A stretch of 64,000 nt of DNA from an uncultured Kiritimatiellota bacterium (GTDB taxonomy: Bacteria; Verrucomicrobiota; Kiritimatiellia; RFP12; DVOR01): positions 74,450 to 138,449 of the forward strand of contig CALXSE010000002.1 in assembly GCA_944391085.1 (NCBI GenBank), in the 5' to 3' direction. How positions within the stretch are numbered: the first letter of the stretch is position 1; the number at the start of each line of letters is the position of its first letter. Position numbers and translations under genes: made by a program. Under the pieces are notes generated by a model that was not told the origin of the DNA, did not search any database, and was given only the letters and a program-made list of their open reading frames with translations. Positions 31,501-38,663 of the stretch are shown here, one piece after another.

Positions 31501-32257
31501 AGACGTCGCCGGCGACGGTGCCGGTGGCGTAGTCGTCGGCAAGGCTCGGGCGCACCCAGACGTCGCGGATCTGGAGGGCGGGCGTGGAGAAGAGGCGGAC
31601 GTCGCGGAAGATGCCGGAGAGGCGCCAGAAGTCCTGATCCTCGAGGTAGGAGCCGTCGCTCCAGCGGTAGACCTCGACCGAGAGGGTGTTCTCGCCGGGC
31701 TTGAGGGCCTTGGTGATGTCATACTCGCCGGCGGTGAAGGAGTCTTCGCCGTAGCCGATGTAGGTGTCGTTGACCCAGAGGTAGTAGGCGGATTCGACGC
31801 CGTCGAAGCGGACGTAGACCTTGCCTTTGTAGAAGTTTTCCGGCAGAGTGAAGGTGGTGCGGTAGGAGCCGACGGAGGGGCGCTCCGTGAAGCTGACCCA
31901 ATCTTTGGGCGGCGTGGAGGTGACGCGCGGCGGGTCGATCTTGAAGGGATAGATCTCGTTGGAATAGATCGGGGTGCCGTAGCCGCCCATCTGCCAGCTC
32001 ATCGGCACGTCAATCAAATCCCATTGCGAGACGTCGTAGGAGGTCTTCCAGAAGTCCTGCGGGCGCTCGGCGGGCGTGTTGGAAAAGCGGAAGCGCCACT
32101 TGCCGTTGAGGGAGATCACGCTGCTGGGCGCGGTGGGCATCAGGGCGGCGCGCGCCGGCTCGCGGTTCACCTGGAAGACGGTCTCGTCCTCCCACTCCGG
32201 CGCGGCGAGCAGAGACCCCGCGCAAATGGCGGCCAACAGGGCAAAGCGTTTCCTCAT
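28526..32257 (-). CDS. Secreted GH2 beta-galactosidase with C-terminal F5/8-type domain
   Basis: Glycoside hydrolase family 2 enzyme of the LacZ type, 1243 residues. Signal peptide MRKRFALLAAICAGSLLAA. The sugar-binding, immunoglobulin-like and TIM-barrel domains follow in order. Acid/base Glu462 lies in IIMWSLGNETGP and nucleophile Glu526 in YVHVEYAHSMGN. A LacZ small-chain domain (about 810-1050) is followed by a discoidin/F5/8-type C domain (about 1110-1243) with VANIFDGNPKTYWHTDW, probably for glycan binding; E. coli LacZ (1024 residues) lacks both signal and this domain. ATG 32257 has AAGGAG. A promoter TGTTATCTT lies at 32290-32282. Probably acts on galactose-containing host or plant glycans outside the cytoplasm. 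Confidence 0.92.
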   Translation of the reverse strand: MRKRFALLAAICAGSLLAAPEWEDETVFQVNREPARAALMPTAPSSVISLNGKWRFRFSNTPAERPQDFWKTSYDVSQWDLIDVPMSWQMGGYGTPIYSNEIYPFKIDPPRVTSTPPKDWVSFTERPSVGSYRTTFTLPENFYKGKVYVRFDGVESAYYLWVNDTYIGYGEDSFTAGEYDITKALKPGENTLSVEVYRWSDGSYLEDQDFWRLSGIFRDVRLFSTPALQIRDVWVRPSLADDYATGTVAGDVWVRNAGAEPTSPSEVSIAIGDVYAAKLPVPALKAGEEVKLPLPAGTVPNVARWTAETPNLYAVTVALPNGDARAFQTGFRRVEVGKQGELLINGVSTKLWGVNRHEMDPDRGRAMTMEKMEADAKWLQKGNFNAVRTAHYPNDPRWYELCDRLGIYVMDEANIEAHQIRGTRQCLNDVPSWHAAYAFRVQNMFQRDKNHPSIIMWSLGNETGPGKNLADQGDWLKQNDPSRLVHYCDFPENSPHNDMDSSMYRPHDQLRAVAKRHTHRPYVHVEYAHSMGNACGMFDEYIKIYEQYPRMIGGFVWDFIDQGLRATKDPKTGLFKLQPFTGKSLAFGGLFGDRPNFGDFCDNGVITADHKPKGQFWAIKQAQQPFAFAWDPAKQALTVTSKFFHKTAEGYALYGQDGARLCDLPALKPGQSATLPLKPTQNYDCDFPVFVGAAGVDPKAIVTDCVAWFAIPAPGCKPPKPKSMDHLPEVPVEVTQNPDGSLRVSAKGVDGSYLIFKDGVLSQVRYNGKDLLAAPPRFTMYRARINNDRYIKDSATWRSLKTQGNRCLSMKWRKIEGDQEAVQIFAEMETDGGNVPYKYTLVWTVLMNTVTCEGVFYPQSPEEIIPRLGFELAVSKDLNTVHYDALGPFENYVDRKFHTWRDHFTCSVEDFFVPYPETQEYGNRENARWLFLEDGEDSLCFFSPVWERTFAFSVNQWDAVTLFDATLPSLLPTPDKTWIHLDYAQTGLGNGSCGPRPWAEHLVYNKPFAFGFAMRFGSKPFKPEPFRPTAGLALVTRDGKNQVTVTPDRVDAKVQVSVNGQKPFIYDKPFALESGTVAVTVIPDGGQIPTPPLFRTFDKEAVRTAWKVVNVSSEEPGEGNVANIFDGNPKTYWHTDWRNVHPDYPHSFELDFGEVQTVVGVRLLPRADELNGLIGKCKIELSADGKTWATVFDGDTGWNPGNRKWRDIDFAPTDARYLRLTAKAPAIKGHIWATLSELTLKLR

Positions 32258-32281
32258 GGTATGCTCCTTAATTACAGGCAT

Positions 32282-32290
32282 AAGATAACA
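32282..32290 (-). promoter_or_regulatory. Extended -10 promoter of the beta-galactosidase gene
   Basis: TGTTATCTT on the minus strand, 25 bases before ATG 32257, leaves a short leader with an AAGGAG site. No -35 or operator is apparent in the 136-bp divergent region shared with the antiporter gene. Confidence 0.45.
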
Positions 32291-32378
32291 CAACCGCGCC
32301 TGCGGCGCCACCCCGGCCCCTCCCGGCGCGTACCGCAGGACGCACCCGTGCCCGAACCGTGAAGCGTGCCCGGAAGTG

Positions 32379-32387
32379 TGGTACAAT
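32379..32387 (+). promoter_or_regulatory. Extended -10 promoter, leaderless start at 32394
   Basis: TGGTACAAT ends 6 nt before ATG 32394, so transcription should begin at or within one base of the start codon. The same string TGTGGTACAAT occurs before argS on the minus strand. No Shine-Dalgarno is visible. Confidence 0.6.
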
Positions 32388-32393
32388 CGGGCC

Positions 32394-34550
32394 ATGAAGA
32401 AGGGAACGTTGCTCATCGTGGGCGCGCTGTGCGCCTCAACGCTGTTCGCCGCCGGCGCGGGGGGGGGCTCCGCGAGCCTGACGCACCGCATGATGACGCT
32501 GGCCATCCAGCTGGGCATCATCCTTTTCGCGGCGCGGATGGGCAACATCCTCTTCACGTGGTTGCGCCTGCCCAGCGTGCTGGGCGAGCTGTGCGCGGGC
32601 ATCGTCATCGGCCCTTACGCCATGGGCGCGCTGTGGCCCGGGTGGGTCTTCCAGGTCTTTGAGCTGGCGCCCGGCGTGGCCTCGCCGGTCGGCGTCTCGC
32701 CGGAGCTCTACGGCCTCTGTTCGGTGGCCTCGATCGTCCTGCTCTTCCTCGTCGGCGCGGAGACGGATCTGCGGATGTTCATGCGCTATTCGGCCGTCGG
32801 GTCGCTCGTGGGCGTGGGCGGCGTGCTCTTCTCCTACCTGGCCGGCGCGACGATCGGCGTCTGGCTGCTGGGGCTCTCGTGGAGCGACCCCACGACCATC
32901 CTGCTGGGGGTGATGTGCACGGCCACCTCCGTCTCCATCACCGCGCGCATCCTCTCGGACAAGCGCAAGCTCGATTCCCAGGAAGGCGTCACCATCCTCG
33001 CCGGCGCGGTCATCGACGACGTGCTGGGCATCATCCTGCTGGCCATCGGCATGGGCCTGATCAACGCCCAGCAGAGCGGCGAGACCTTCTCATGGGCCGG
33101 CATCCTCGGCATCACCGCCAAATGTTTCGGCATCTGGCTGGGCGCGACGGTGGTGGGCATCCTCGTCTCGCGGCGCGTGGCCTGGCTCCTGCGCTTCTGC
33201 GGCTCGCACGGCGAGGTGGCCATCCTCACCCTGGGGGTGGCGCTCCTGGTGGGCGGGCTCTTTGAGCAGGCCAGCCTGGCGATGATCATCGGCGCCTACG
33301 TCACGGGCCTCTCCTTCTCGCGCACGGACATGGGCGTGATGATTCAGGAGAAACTCCACGGCGTCTACCAATTCCTCGTCCCGGTCTTCTTCGTCGTCAT
33401 GGGCATGATGGTCAACGTCACCGAGTTCGCCAAGGAGGGCGTCCTCTTCGCCGGCCTCGTCTACACCGCCGTCGCCGTCCTGGCCAAGGTCATCGGCTGC
33501 GGCCTGCCCACCCTGTTCTTCGGGTTTACCCCCGTGGGCGCCCTGCGCGTGGGCCTGGGCATGGTGCCGCGCGGCGAGGTGGCCCTGATCATCGCCGGCA
33601 TCGCCGCCGCCCACGGCCACGTCGAGATCCTGGGCGTCGCCGTCCTCATGACGATGCTCACCACCCTCGTCTCCCCCACCCTCCTCCTCGCGGCCTTCCG
33701 CATCAAGGCCCCCGGCCACCGGAAGACCGCCGACGGCGAGGGCCTCCCGGCCGCCGTCTACACCTTCCCCAACCACGCCATCACCAACGCCGTCATGGGC
33801 AACATCCTGCGCAACCTCTCCAAGGAAGGCTTCTTCACCCACCAGATCGACCCCACCCAGGGCCTCTACCAGGCCCGCCGCGACGACACCACCCTCAACA
33901 TCGTCTGCGGCGACCTCACCGTCTCCTTCACCGCCGCCCATGAGGCCCTTCCCTTCGTGCGCATCGTCATGGCCGAATCCCTCGCCGAGTTCGAAAGCGT
34001 CCTCGAGGCCCTGCGCAAACCCATCGCCGAAAGCGCCCACATCGGCATCGCCGCCACCGCCACGCCAAAGCCCCCGGCCAAGACCCCAGGCCGCCTCGAC
34101 ATCCTCGCCCGCCACATCCGCGAGGACGCGATCGTCCACCGCCTCCAGGCCACCGACCGGGACGCCATCATCCACGAGCTCATCCTCCGCCTCCGCGACC
34201 TCGGCGCCATCTCCGACGTCGACTCCGCCGAACGCGAGGTTCTCCAACGCGAGCGCGTCATGTCCACCGGCGTCGGCTTCGGCGTCGCCTGCCCCCACGC
34301 CCGCACCAACGCCGTCAACGCCCTCGTCTGCGCCATCGGCGTCACGCAACGCCCCGTCGACTTTTCCGCCGACGAGGAGGGCCGCGCCTGCCGCATCGTC
34401 ATCCTCACCCTCACCCCAGACACCGTCAACAGCCCCTACATGACCTTCATCACCGCCGTCCTCACCGCCCTGCGCGCCCCCGCCAAACGCGAGGCCCTCC
34501 TCCAGGCGCCGGACGCCGCCGCCATCCGCAAGGCCCTTCTCACCCCATGA
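32394..34550 (+). CDS. CPA2-family cation:proton antiporter fused to a PTS EIIA-like domain
   Basis: A 718-residue inner-membrane protein. About residues 30-430 form a monovalent cation:proton antiporter-2 domain with roughly a dozen hydrophobic segments; GAVIDDVLGIILLA (near 183-196) holds the paired Asp expected for ion binding. The cytoplasmic C-terminus (about 560-718) resembles EIIA of the fructose/nitrogen PTS type. GVGFGVACPHART carries the histidine normally phosphorylated by HPr, and the domain ends SPYMTFITAVLTALRAPAKREALL. This suggests transport set by PTS phosphorylation, an inference from fusion. ATG 32394 has no Shine-Dalgarno and sits just after a -10. Overlaps the next gene by ATGA. 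Confidence 0.85.
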   Translation: MKKGTLLIVGALCASTLFAAGAGGGSASLTHRMMTLAIQLGIILFAARMGNILFTWLRLPSVLGELCAGIVIGPYAMGALWPGWVFQVFELAPGVASPVGVSPELYGLCSVASIVLLFLVGAETDLRMFMRYSAVGSLVGVGGVLFSYLAGATIGVWLLGLSWSDPTTILLGVMCTATSVSITARILSDKRKLDSQEGVTILAGAVIDDVLGIILLAIGMGLINAQQSGETFSWAGILGITAKCFGIWLGATVVGILVSRRVAWLLRFCGSHGEVAILTLGVALLVGGLFEQASLAMIIGAYVTGLSFSRTDMGVMIQEKLHGVYQFLVPVFFVVMGMMVNVTEFAKEGVLFAGLVYTAVAVLAKVIGCGLPTLFFGFTPVGALRVGLGMVPRGEVALIIAGIAAAHGHVEILGVAVLMTMLTTLVSPTLLLAAFRIKAPGHRKTADGEGLPAAVYTFPNHAITNAVMGNILRNLSKEGFFTHQIDPTQGLYQARRDDTTLNIVCGDLTVSFTAAHEALPFVRIVMAESLAEFESVLEALRKPIAESAHIGIAATATPKPPAKTPGRLDILARHIREDAIVHRLQATDRDAIIHELILRLRDLGAISDVDSAEREVLQRERVMSTGVGFGVACPHARTNAVNALVCAIGVTQRPVDFSADEEGRACRIVILTLTPDTVNSPYMTFITAVLTALRAPAKREALLQAPDAAAIRKALLTP

Positions 34551-35518
34551 GCATAAGTGCCAAGCATCTCCTCGCCCACGCCGCACTCGCCCTCCTCCTC
34601 GCCCCAGCCTGGGCCGCGGAAGGCCGTGGCCGCTATCAGCCCATCATCGACGCCGAACCCTTCGGCCCCCTGTCCGCGGCCCCCCTCGGCACGGAGGCCG
34701 GGCAGCTCCCCGCCGCCACGCCGGAGGAAATCCGCGAGGAATCCAACAAGATCCAGCTGTGCGCCATGACCGTCACCCCGGACGGGCGCACAGCCGTCGG
34801 GCTCATCGACAACGGCGTCACCCCCCCCGCCTACATCACCCTCTTCGACGGCGACCAGGCCAACGGCCTCGAACTCCTCCTCTCCGACCTTGACCGGGAG
34901 TATGCCACCTTCCGCCGCGACGGCATCACCTTCACCCTCGGCCTCGGCCTCGGCCTGCTCGAGACCATTACCCCGGATCTTCTCGCCCAACGCGAGGCAC
35001 AGGCCGCCGAAGAGGAGGCCGCCCAGGCCGAACGCCAACGCAAGGCCGCCAACTCCCTTGCCGAGCAGCTCATCGCCATGCAGCTGAGCCTCCCCCCGGA
35101 CGTCGAGGCCCCCCCGCTCCCCATCCCCACCGGGGACGCCGCCTCCTTCACCCGGAAGTTCGACCCGGACAAAGCACGTCCCGCGCCGGAGACCGACACC
35201 GAGGCCCTCATCCAGGCCGGCGTCGATGAACTCAACGAGGCCGTCGCCGCAGGCGAAAGCCCGCAGGATTACCTCAAACGCCTCGTCGAATCCCGCCAGC
35301 GCGAAGTCGAACGCCAGCAGGCCGAGAAGCAGGCCGCGCAGGCCGCCCTTGACCAGGAGCTCGCCGTCGGCGGGCTTTCCGAATCCGCCGCCGACTATCT
35401 CCGCCGGCGCACCAACATCGAGCTCATGAAAAAAGGCGTCGTCCCCCTCACCCCCGTCAACGACCTCTCCGACGCCGAGCGCGCCGAGATCGACGCCGCC
35501 CTCCAATCCCTCGATTGA
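34547..35518 (+). CDS. Secreted coiled-coil protein of unknown function
   Basis: A 323-residue protein with signal peptide (HLLAHAALALLLAPAWA). The first mature residues (GRYQPIIDAEPFGPL) and the small beta-rich part to about residue 125 faintly resemble GspC/PilP-like periplasmic proteins; this is a weak impression. The rest is predicted helical with Glu/Ala/Gln-rich coiled-coil segments (AQREAQAAEEEAAQAERQ near 147-164 and RQREVERQQAEKQAAQAALDQ near 251-271). It starts inside the antiporter stop (ATGA), so translation is coupled. I recognise no family. Confidence 0.65.
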   Translation: MSISAKHLLAHAALALLLAPAWAAEGRGRYQPIIDAEPFGPLSAAPLGTEAGQLPAATPEEIREESNKIQLCAMTVTPDGRTAVGLIDNGVTPPAYITLFDGDQANGLELLLSDLDREYATFRRDGITFTLGLGLGLLETITPDLLAQREAQAAEEEAAQAERQRKAANSLAEQLIAMQLSLPPDVEAPPLPIPTGDAASFTRKFDPDKARPAPETDTEALIQAGVDELNEAVAAGESPQDYLKRLVESRQREVERQQAEKQAAQAALDQELAVGGLSESAADYLRRRTNIELMKKGVVPLTPVNDLSDAERAEIDAALQSLD

Positions 35519-35534
35519 CGCCTCGCCCGCCGCC

Positions 35535-36191
35535 ATGCCCGCCACCCTCCGCCGTATCCCCAAGACCGTTTGGCTCCTGCTGGCCGTGGGCGCGCTCATC
35601 CTTGTTCCCTTCGTCCTCTTCGGCGAGCCCATCGAAGCCTGGTTCAACGCCATCTCGGCCCCGGAAGCCGGCACCCGGCGCGCCCTGCTGGGCTGGGCCC
35701 TCTTCGGCCTGCTTGCCCTCGACGTCCTCCTCCCCATCCCCAGCAGCCTCGCCAGCACCCTCTGCGGCATCGTCTTCGGCCTCTGGGGCGGCTTCTGGAT
35801 TTCCTTCGCCGCCATGACCGTCAGCGCCGCGCTGGGGTACGCGCTCGGAGTGCTCTGCGCCGACTGGGCCAGGCGCGCCATCGGCGAACGCGAGAACGCG
35901 CTCCTCCACGCCTTCCTCCAACGCTACGGCACGCCGGTTCTTATCGCCCTGCGCACCGTCCCCGTCCTTGCCGAGGCCTCCACCCTCTTCGCCGGCATCG
36001 GGCGCCTTTCCCCCTGCCGCGCCGCCTGGCCCCTGCTTCTCGGCAACGCCGTCGTCTCGCTCATCTACGCCTGGGTCGGGGCCCTCGGGCACTCCGCCGA
36101 CGCGATGATCCCGGCCTTCCTCGGCTCCCTGGCGCTCTCCGCCCTCCTGCTCCTCGCCGCGCGGCTCCTCCGCCCCCGCCCCGCCCCCTGA
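35535..36191 (+). CDS. VTT (TVP38/TMEM64/DedA-like) family membrane protein
   Basis: A 218-residue integral membrane protein. The VTT domain is visible: [28 protein letters not shown] (near 62-89), followed by [17 protein letters not shown], and [31 protein letters not shown] near 125-155. Four to six hydrophobic segments are present. DedA/VTT proteins act in membrane lipid homeostasis, including undecaprenyl-phosphate or phosphatidylethanolamine translocation; which applies here cannot be said. It lies 16 bases after the coiled-coil gene, in the antiporter operon. Confidence 0.82.
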   Translation: MPATLRRIPKTVWLLLAVGALILVPFVLFGEPIEAWFNAISAPEAGTRRALLGWALFGLLALDVLLPIPSSLASTLCGIVFGLWGGFWISFAAMTVSAALGYALGVLCADWARRAIGERENALLHAFLQRYGTPVLIALRTVPVLAEASTLFAGIGRLSPCRAAWPLLLGNAVVSLIYAWVGALGHSADAMIPAFLGSLALSALLLLAARLLRPRPAP

Positions 36192-36275
36192 GCCTTCCCC
36201 AAAGCAAACGGCCCGGCGCTTCCCGGGCGGGTTCGCCGCGAGAGCCTTCGAGGACGTGCGCGGGGCGCCGGGATG

Positions 36276-36284
36276 TGCTATACT
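36276..36284 (+). promoter_or_regulatory. Extended -10 promoter of pgk
   Basis: TGCTATACT lies 37 bases before ATG 36322, with a GGGAAGGA Shine-Dalgarno between them. It separates pgk from the antiporter operon. A GC hairpin without a T run (36211-36228) may end the upstream transcript. Confidence 0.55.
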
Positions 36285-36321
36285 ACCAATGCTTTCAACC
36301 CACAACAGGGAAGGACTGAAG

Positions 36322-37572
36322 ATGAACAAGAAGACATTGCGTGACGTGGACCTCGCCGGCAAGCGCGTGGTCATGCGCGTGGATTTCAACGTGCCCATGA
36401 AGGACGGCGTGATCAAGGACGACACCCGCATCCAGGGCGCCCTCGGTTCCATCAAGTACGTGCTCGACAACGGCGGCTCCCTCGTCCTCATGAGCCACCT
36501 GGGCCGCCCGAAGGGCAAGGGATACGAGCCCGAGTTCTCGCTCAAGCCCGTGGCCGAGTATCTTGCCAAGTGCCTGGGCAAGCCCGTCGCCTTCGCGCCA
36601 GACTGCCTCAAGGCCGCCGAGCAGGCCGCCGCGCTCAAGCCCGGCGAAGTGCTCATGCTTGAGAACACCCGCTTCTACAAGGAAGAGACCGCCAAGGTCA
36701 AGAAGACCGACGACATGACCGATGAGCAGTACAAGGCCGCCAAGGCCGAGCTCAAGGCCAAGTGCGAGGAAATGGCCAAGGTGCTCGCCTCCTACGGCGA
36801 CATTTACTGCAACGACGCCTTCGGCGCCGCCCACCGCGCCCACGCCTCCACCGCCGTCATCGCCAAGTACGCCCCCGTCGCCGTCTCCGGCTTCCTGCTG
36901 GAGAAGGAGATCCAGTACCTTGGCTCCGCGGTCGAGAACCCCGTGCGCCCCTTCGTCGCCATCCTCGGCGGCGCCAAGGTCTCCGACAAGCTGGCCGTGG
37001 TCAAGAACCTGCTCACCAAGGTCGACACGCTCATCATCGGCGGCGGCATGGCCTACACCTTCCTCAAGGCGCAGGGCAAGCACATCGGCAACTCCCTCTG
37101 CGAAGACGACCAGCTGGGATATGCCAACGACATGCTCGCCCTGGCCAAGGAGCGCGGCGTGAAGTTCCTCCTGCCCGTGGACAACGTCGCGGCCGACAAG
37201 TTCGATCCCGAGGCCAACACCCAGATCGTCACCGAGATCCCCGAGGGCTGGATGGGCCTGGACATCGGCCCCGCCTCCGTCAAGTGCTTCACCGAGGCCC
37301 TCCAGGGCGCCAAGACCGTCGTCTGGAACGGCCCCATGGGCTGCTTCGAGATGCCCGCCTTCTCCAAGGGCACCTTCGGCGTCTGCGAGGCCGTCGCCCA
37401 GGTCAAGGCCAACGGCGGCATCTCCATCATCGGCGGCGGTGACTCCGTCAGCGCCGTGAAGAAATCCGGCCTGGCCGACAAGATGAGCCACATCTCCACC
37501 GGCGGCGGCGCCTCCCTCGAATACCTCGAAGGCAAGGTGCTTCCCGGCGTCGCGGCGCTCTCCGACAAGTAA
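36322..37572 (+). CDS. pgk: Phosphoglycerate kinase
   Basis: Glycolytic enzyme that makes ATP and 3-phosphoglycerate from 1,3-bisphosphoglycerate. Complete at 416 residues: [14 protein letters not shown] (near 15-28), [10 protein letters not shown] (substrate Arg, near 62-71), [30 protein letters not shown], then the nucleotide site [11 protein letters not shown] and [13 protein letters not shown] near 370-382. The sequence contains a short insert ([22 protein letters not shown], near 123-144) seen in some bacterial PGKs. ATG 36322 was chosen for its Shine-Dalgarno; the frame is open to 36256 without homology. Its own promoter and a strong terminator make it monocistronic. Confidence 0.97.
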   Translation: MNKKTLRDVDLAGKRVVMRVDFNVPMKDGVIKDDTRIQGALGSIKYVLDNGGSLVLMSHLGRPKGKGYEPEFSLKPVAEYLAKCLGKPVAFAPDCLKAAEQAAALKPGEVLMLENTRFYKEETAKVKKTDDMTDEQYKAAKAELKAKCEEMAKVLASYGDIYCNDAFGAAHRAHASTAVIAKYAPVAVSGFLLEKEIQYLGSAVENPVRPFVAILGGAKVSDKLAVVKNLLTKVDTLIIGGGMAYTFLKAQGKHIGNSLCEDDQLGYANDMLALAKERGVKFLLPVDNVAADKFDPEANTQIVTEIPEGWMGLDIGPASVKCFTEALQGAKTVVWNGPMGCFEMPAFSKGTFGVCEAVAQVKANGGISIIGGGDSVSAVKKSGLADKMSHISTGGGASLEYLEGKVLPGVAALSDK

Positions 37573-37586
37573 GCGCCACCCGCGCA

Positions 37587-37624
37587 AAGACGAAGGCCCC
37601 GGCAACCGCCGGGGCCTTCGTCTT
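37587..37624 (+). terminator. Strong terminator after pgk
   Basis: A 17-bp perfect stem, AAGACGAAGGCCCCGGC (37587-37603) with GCCGGGGCCTTCGTCTT (37608-37624), and a 4-nt loop. The T-rich end gives termination for pgk. The convergent rodZ-like gene ends at 37641, so it may serve both strands. Confidence 0.9.
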
Positions 37625-37640
37625 GCCGTTGGCGAACCGC

Positions 37641-38663
37641 TCATTTCCCAAAGTAAGGCGCATCCAACGGGGCGACCGGGCGCGGCTCGAAAGTCTCGGC
37701 GGCAAGGGGCGCCTCCGGCTCGGCCTCCGCAGAGAGGCGGAAGACATAACGGAAGACCAGCACCAAGAGCGTCAGGGCGACAAGCGCGCTGGCCACGGCC
37801 AACATTTGCAGGATGGCCTGCTTGGAGAGAAGCGGCTCGGAAGCGCCCCCGCCCATGCGCCGGACCTTGGGCAACGTCAGACGCTTGAAGAGTGCCGCAA
37901 GGCCGGAGACGAGGGAGGTCGCGGCCTCCTTGAGCGAGCTCAGCTGAGGGCTGGGCGGGTCGGGCACGGGATGCTGCGGGCCAAAGATGGCGCGCTCGGT
38001 GGCGGACCGCAGCGGCATAGGCCGCGTAAGGGGGGACGAGCCAAGATCCGCAAGGGCCGCACGCCCGGTGACGTTGATGCGTTTCTTGCGCGAAACGGGA
38101 GGCTCCTCGTCCACCTGCCTGGGCGAAGGGGGCGGAGGCGGTTCGGGAAGGTCGTCGCCGGAAAGGGTAAAGGGTGGCTCGTCGGGCGGCTCAGTGGGCG
38201 GGGTGCGCTCGACGGCATCGGCGCGGGTGGGGGCGACGCCGGGGAGCACCTCGGGCTTGGGAACGGCGGTGAAAGTGGCCTCCGCGGGCTCAACGAGCTT
38301 GTGGACGGAAGGGGCGCGCGGCGCGGCGTCCGGGTCAGGCGGAAGCGTCCTGCGGCCGCCGGTATGGATGGGCTCCGGGGGGCGGGCGGGGAGATCGTGG
38401 ACGGCGGGGCGGGTGACGGCGGGACGGGTCTTGCCCGCGCAGATGGCGTCGTACTCGTCGAGGAGGGGCTGGGGGTCAAGCTCAAGGAGGGCGCAATATT
38501 GGCGGATGAAGCCGCGGCCATAGACAGGGGCGGGGATGCGCTTGAAGTTCTCGGTCTCGAGGGCCTCGATGACACGGGTCATAAGGTGGGTGCGCTCGGC
38601 GACGTACTGCATGGTCCAGCCGTGCGCGAGGCGCTTTTGCTTGAGAATCTCACCGAGTGCCAT
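37641..38663 (-). CDS. RodZ-like helix-turn-helix membrane protein
   Basis: A 340-residue protein with an N-terminal HTH_25/RodZ-type domain (MALGEILKQKRLAHGWTMQYVAERT, near 1-25, and VYGRGFIRQYCALLELDPQPLLDEY, near 48-72). A long Pro-rich linker follows, then a single transmembrane segment (AILQMLAVASALVALTLLVLVFRYVF, near 288-313) and a short periplasmic tail. RodZ anchors MreB for cell-shape control; no mreB is in this window, so a different role is possible. ATG 38663 overlaps the end of ftsK by 14 bases. Confidence 0.75.
   Translation of the reverse strand: MALGEILKQKRLAHGWTMQYVAERTHLMTRVIEALETENFKRIPAPVYGRGFIRQYCALLELDPQPLLDEYDAICAGKTRPAVTRPAVHDLPARPPEPIHTGGRRTLPPDPDAAPRAPSVHKLVEPAEATFTAVPKPEVLPGVAPTRADAVERTPPTEPPDEPPFTLSGDDLPEPPPPPSPRQVDEEPPVSRKKRINVTGRAALADLGSSPLTRPMPLRSATERAIFGPQHPVPDPPSPQLSSLKEAATSLVSGLAALFKRLTLPKVRRMGGGASEPLLSKQAILQMLAVASALVALTLLVLVFRYVFRLSAEAEPEAPLAAETFEPRPVAPLDAPYFGK

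Noticed and set aside
28514-32362. Very long open frame (over 1200 codons) on the plus strand
   Set aside because: It is antisense to the beta-galactosidase gene, whose domains and catalytic residues are clear. High GC at third codon positions leaves such mirror frames open. The translated product is Gly/Val/Asp-rich nonsense.
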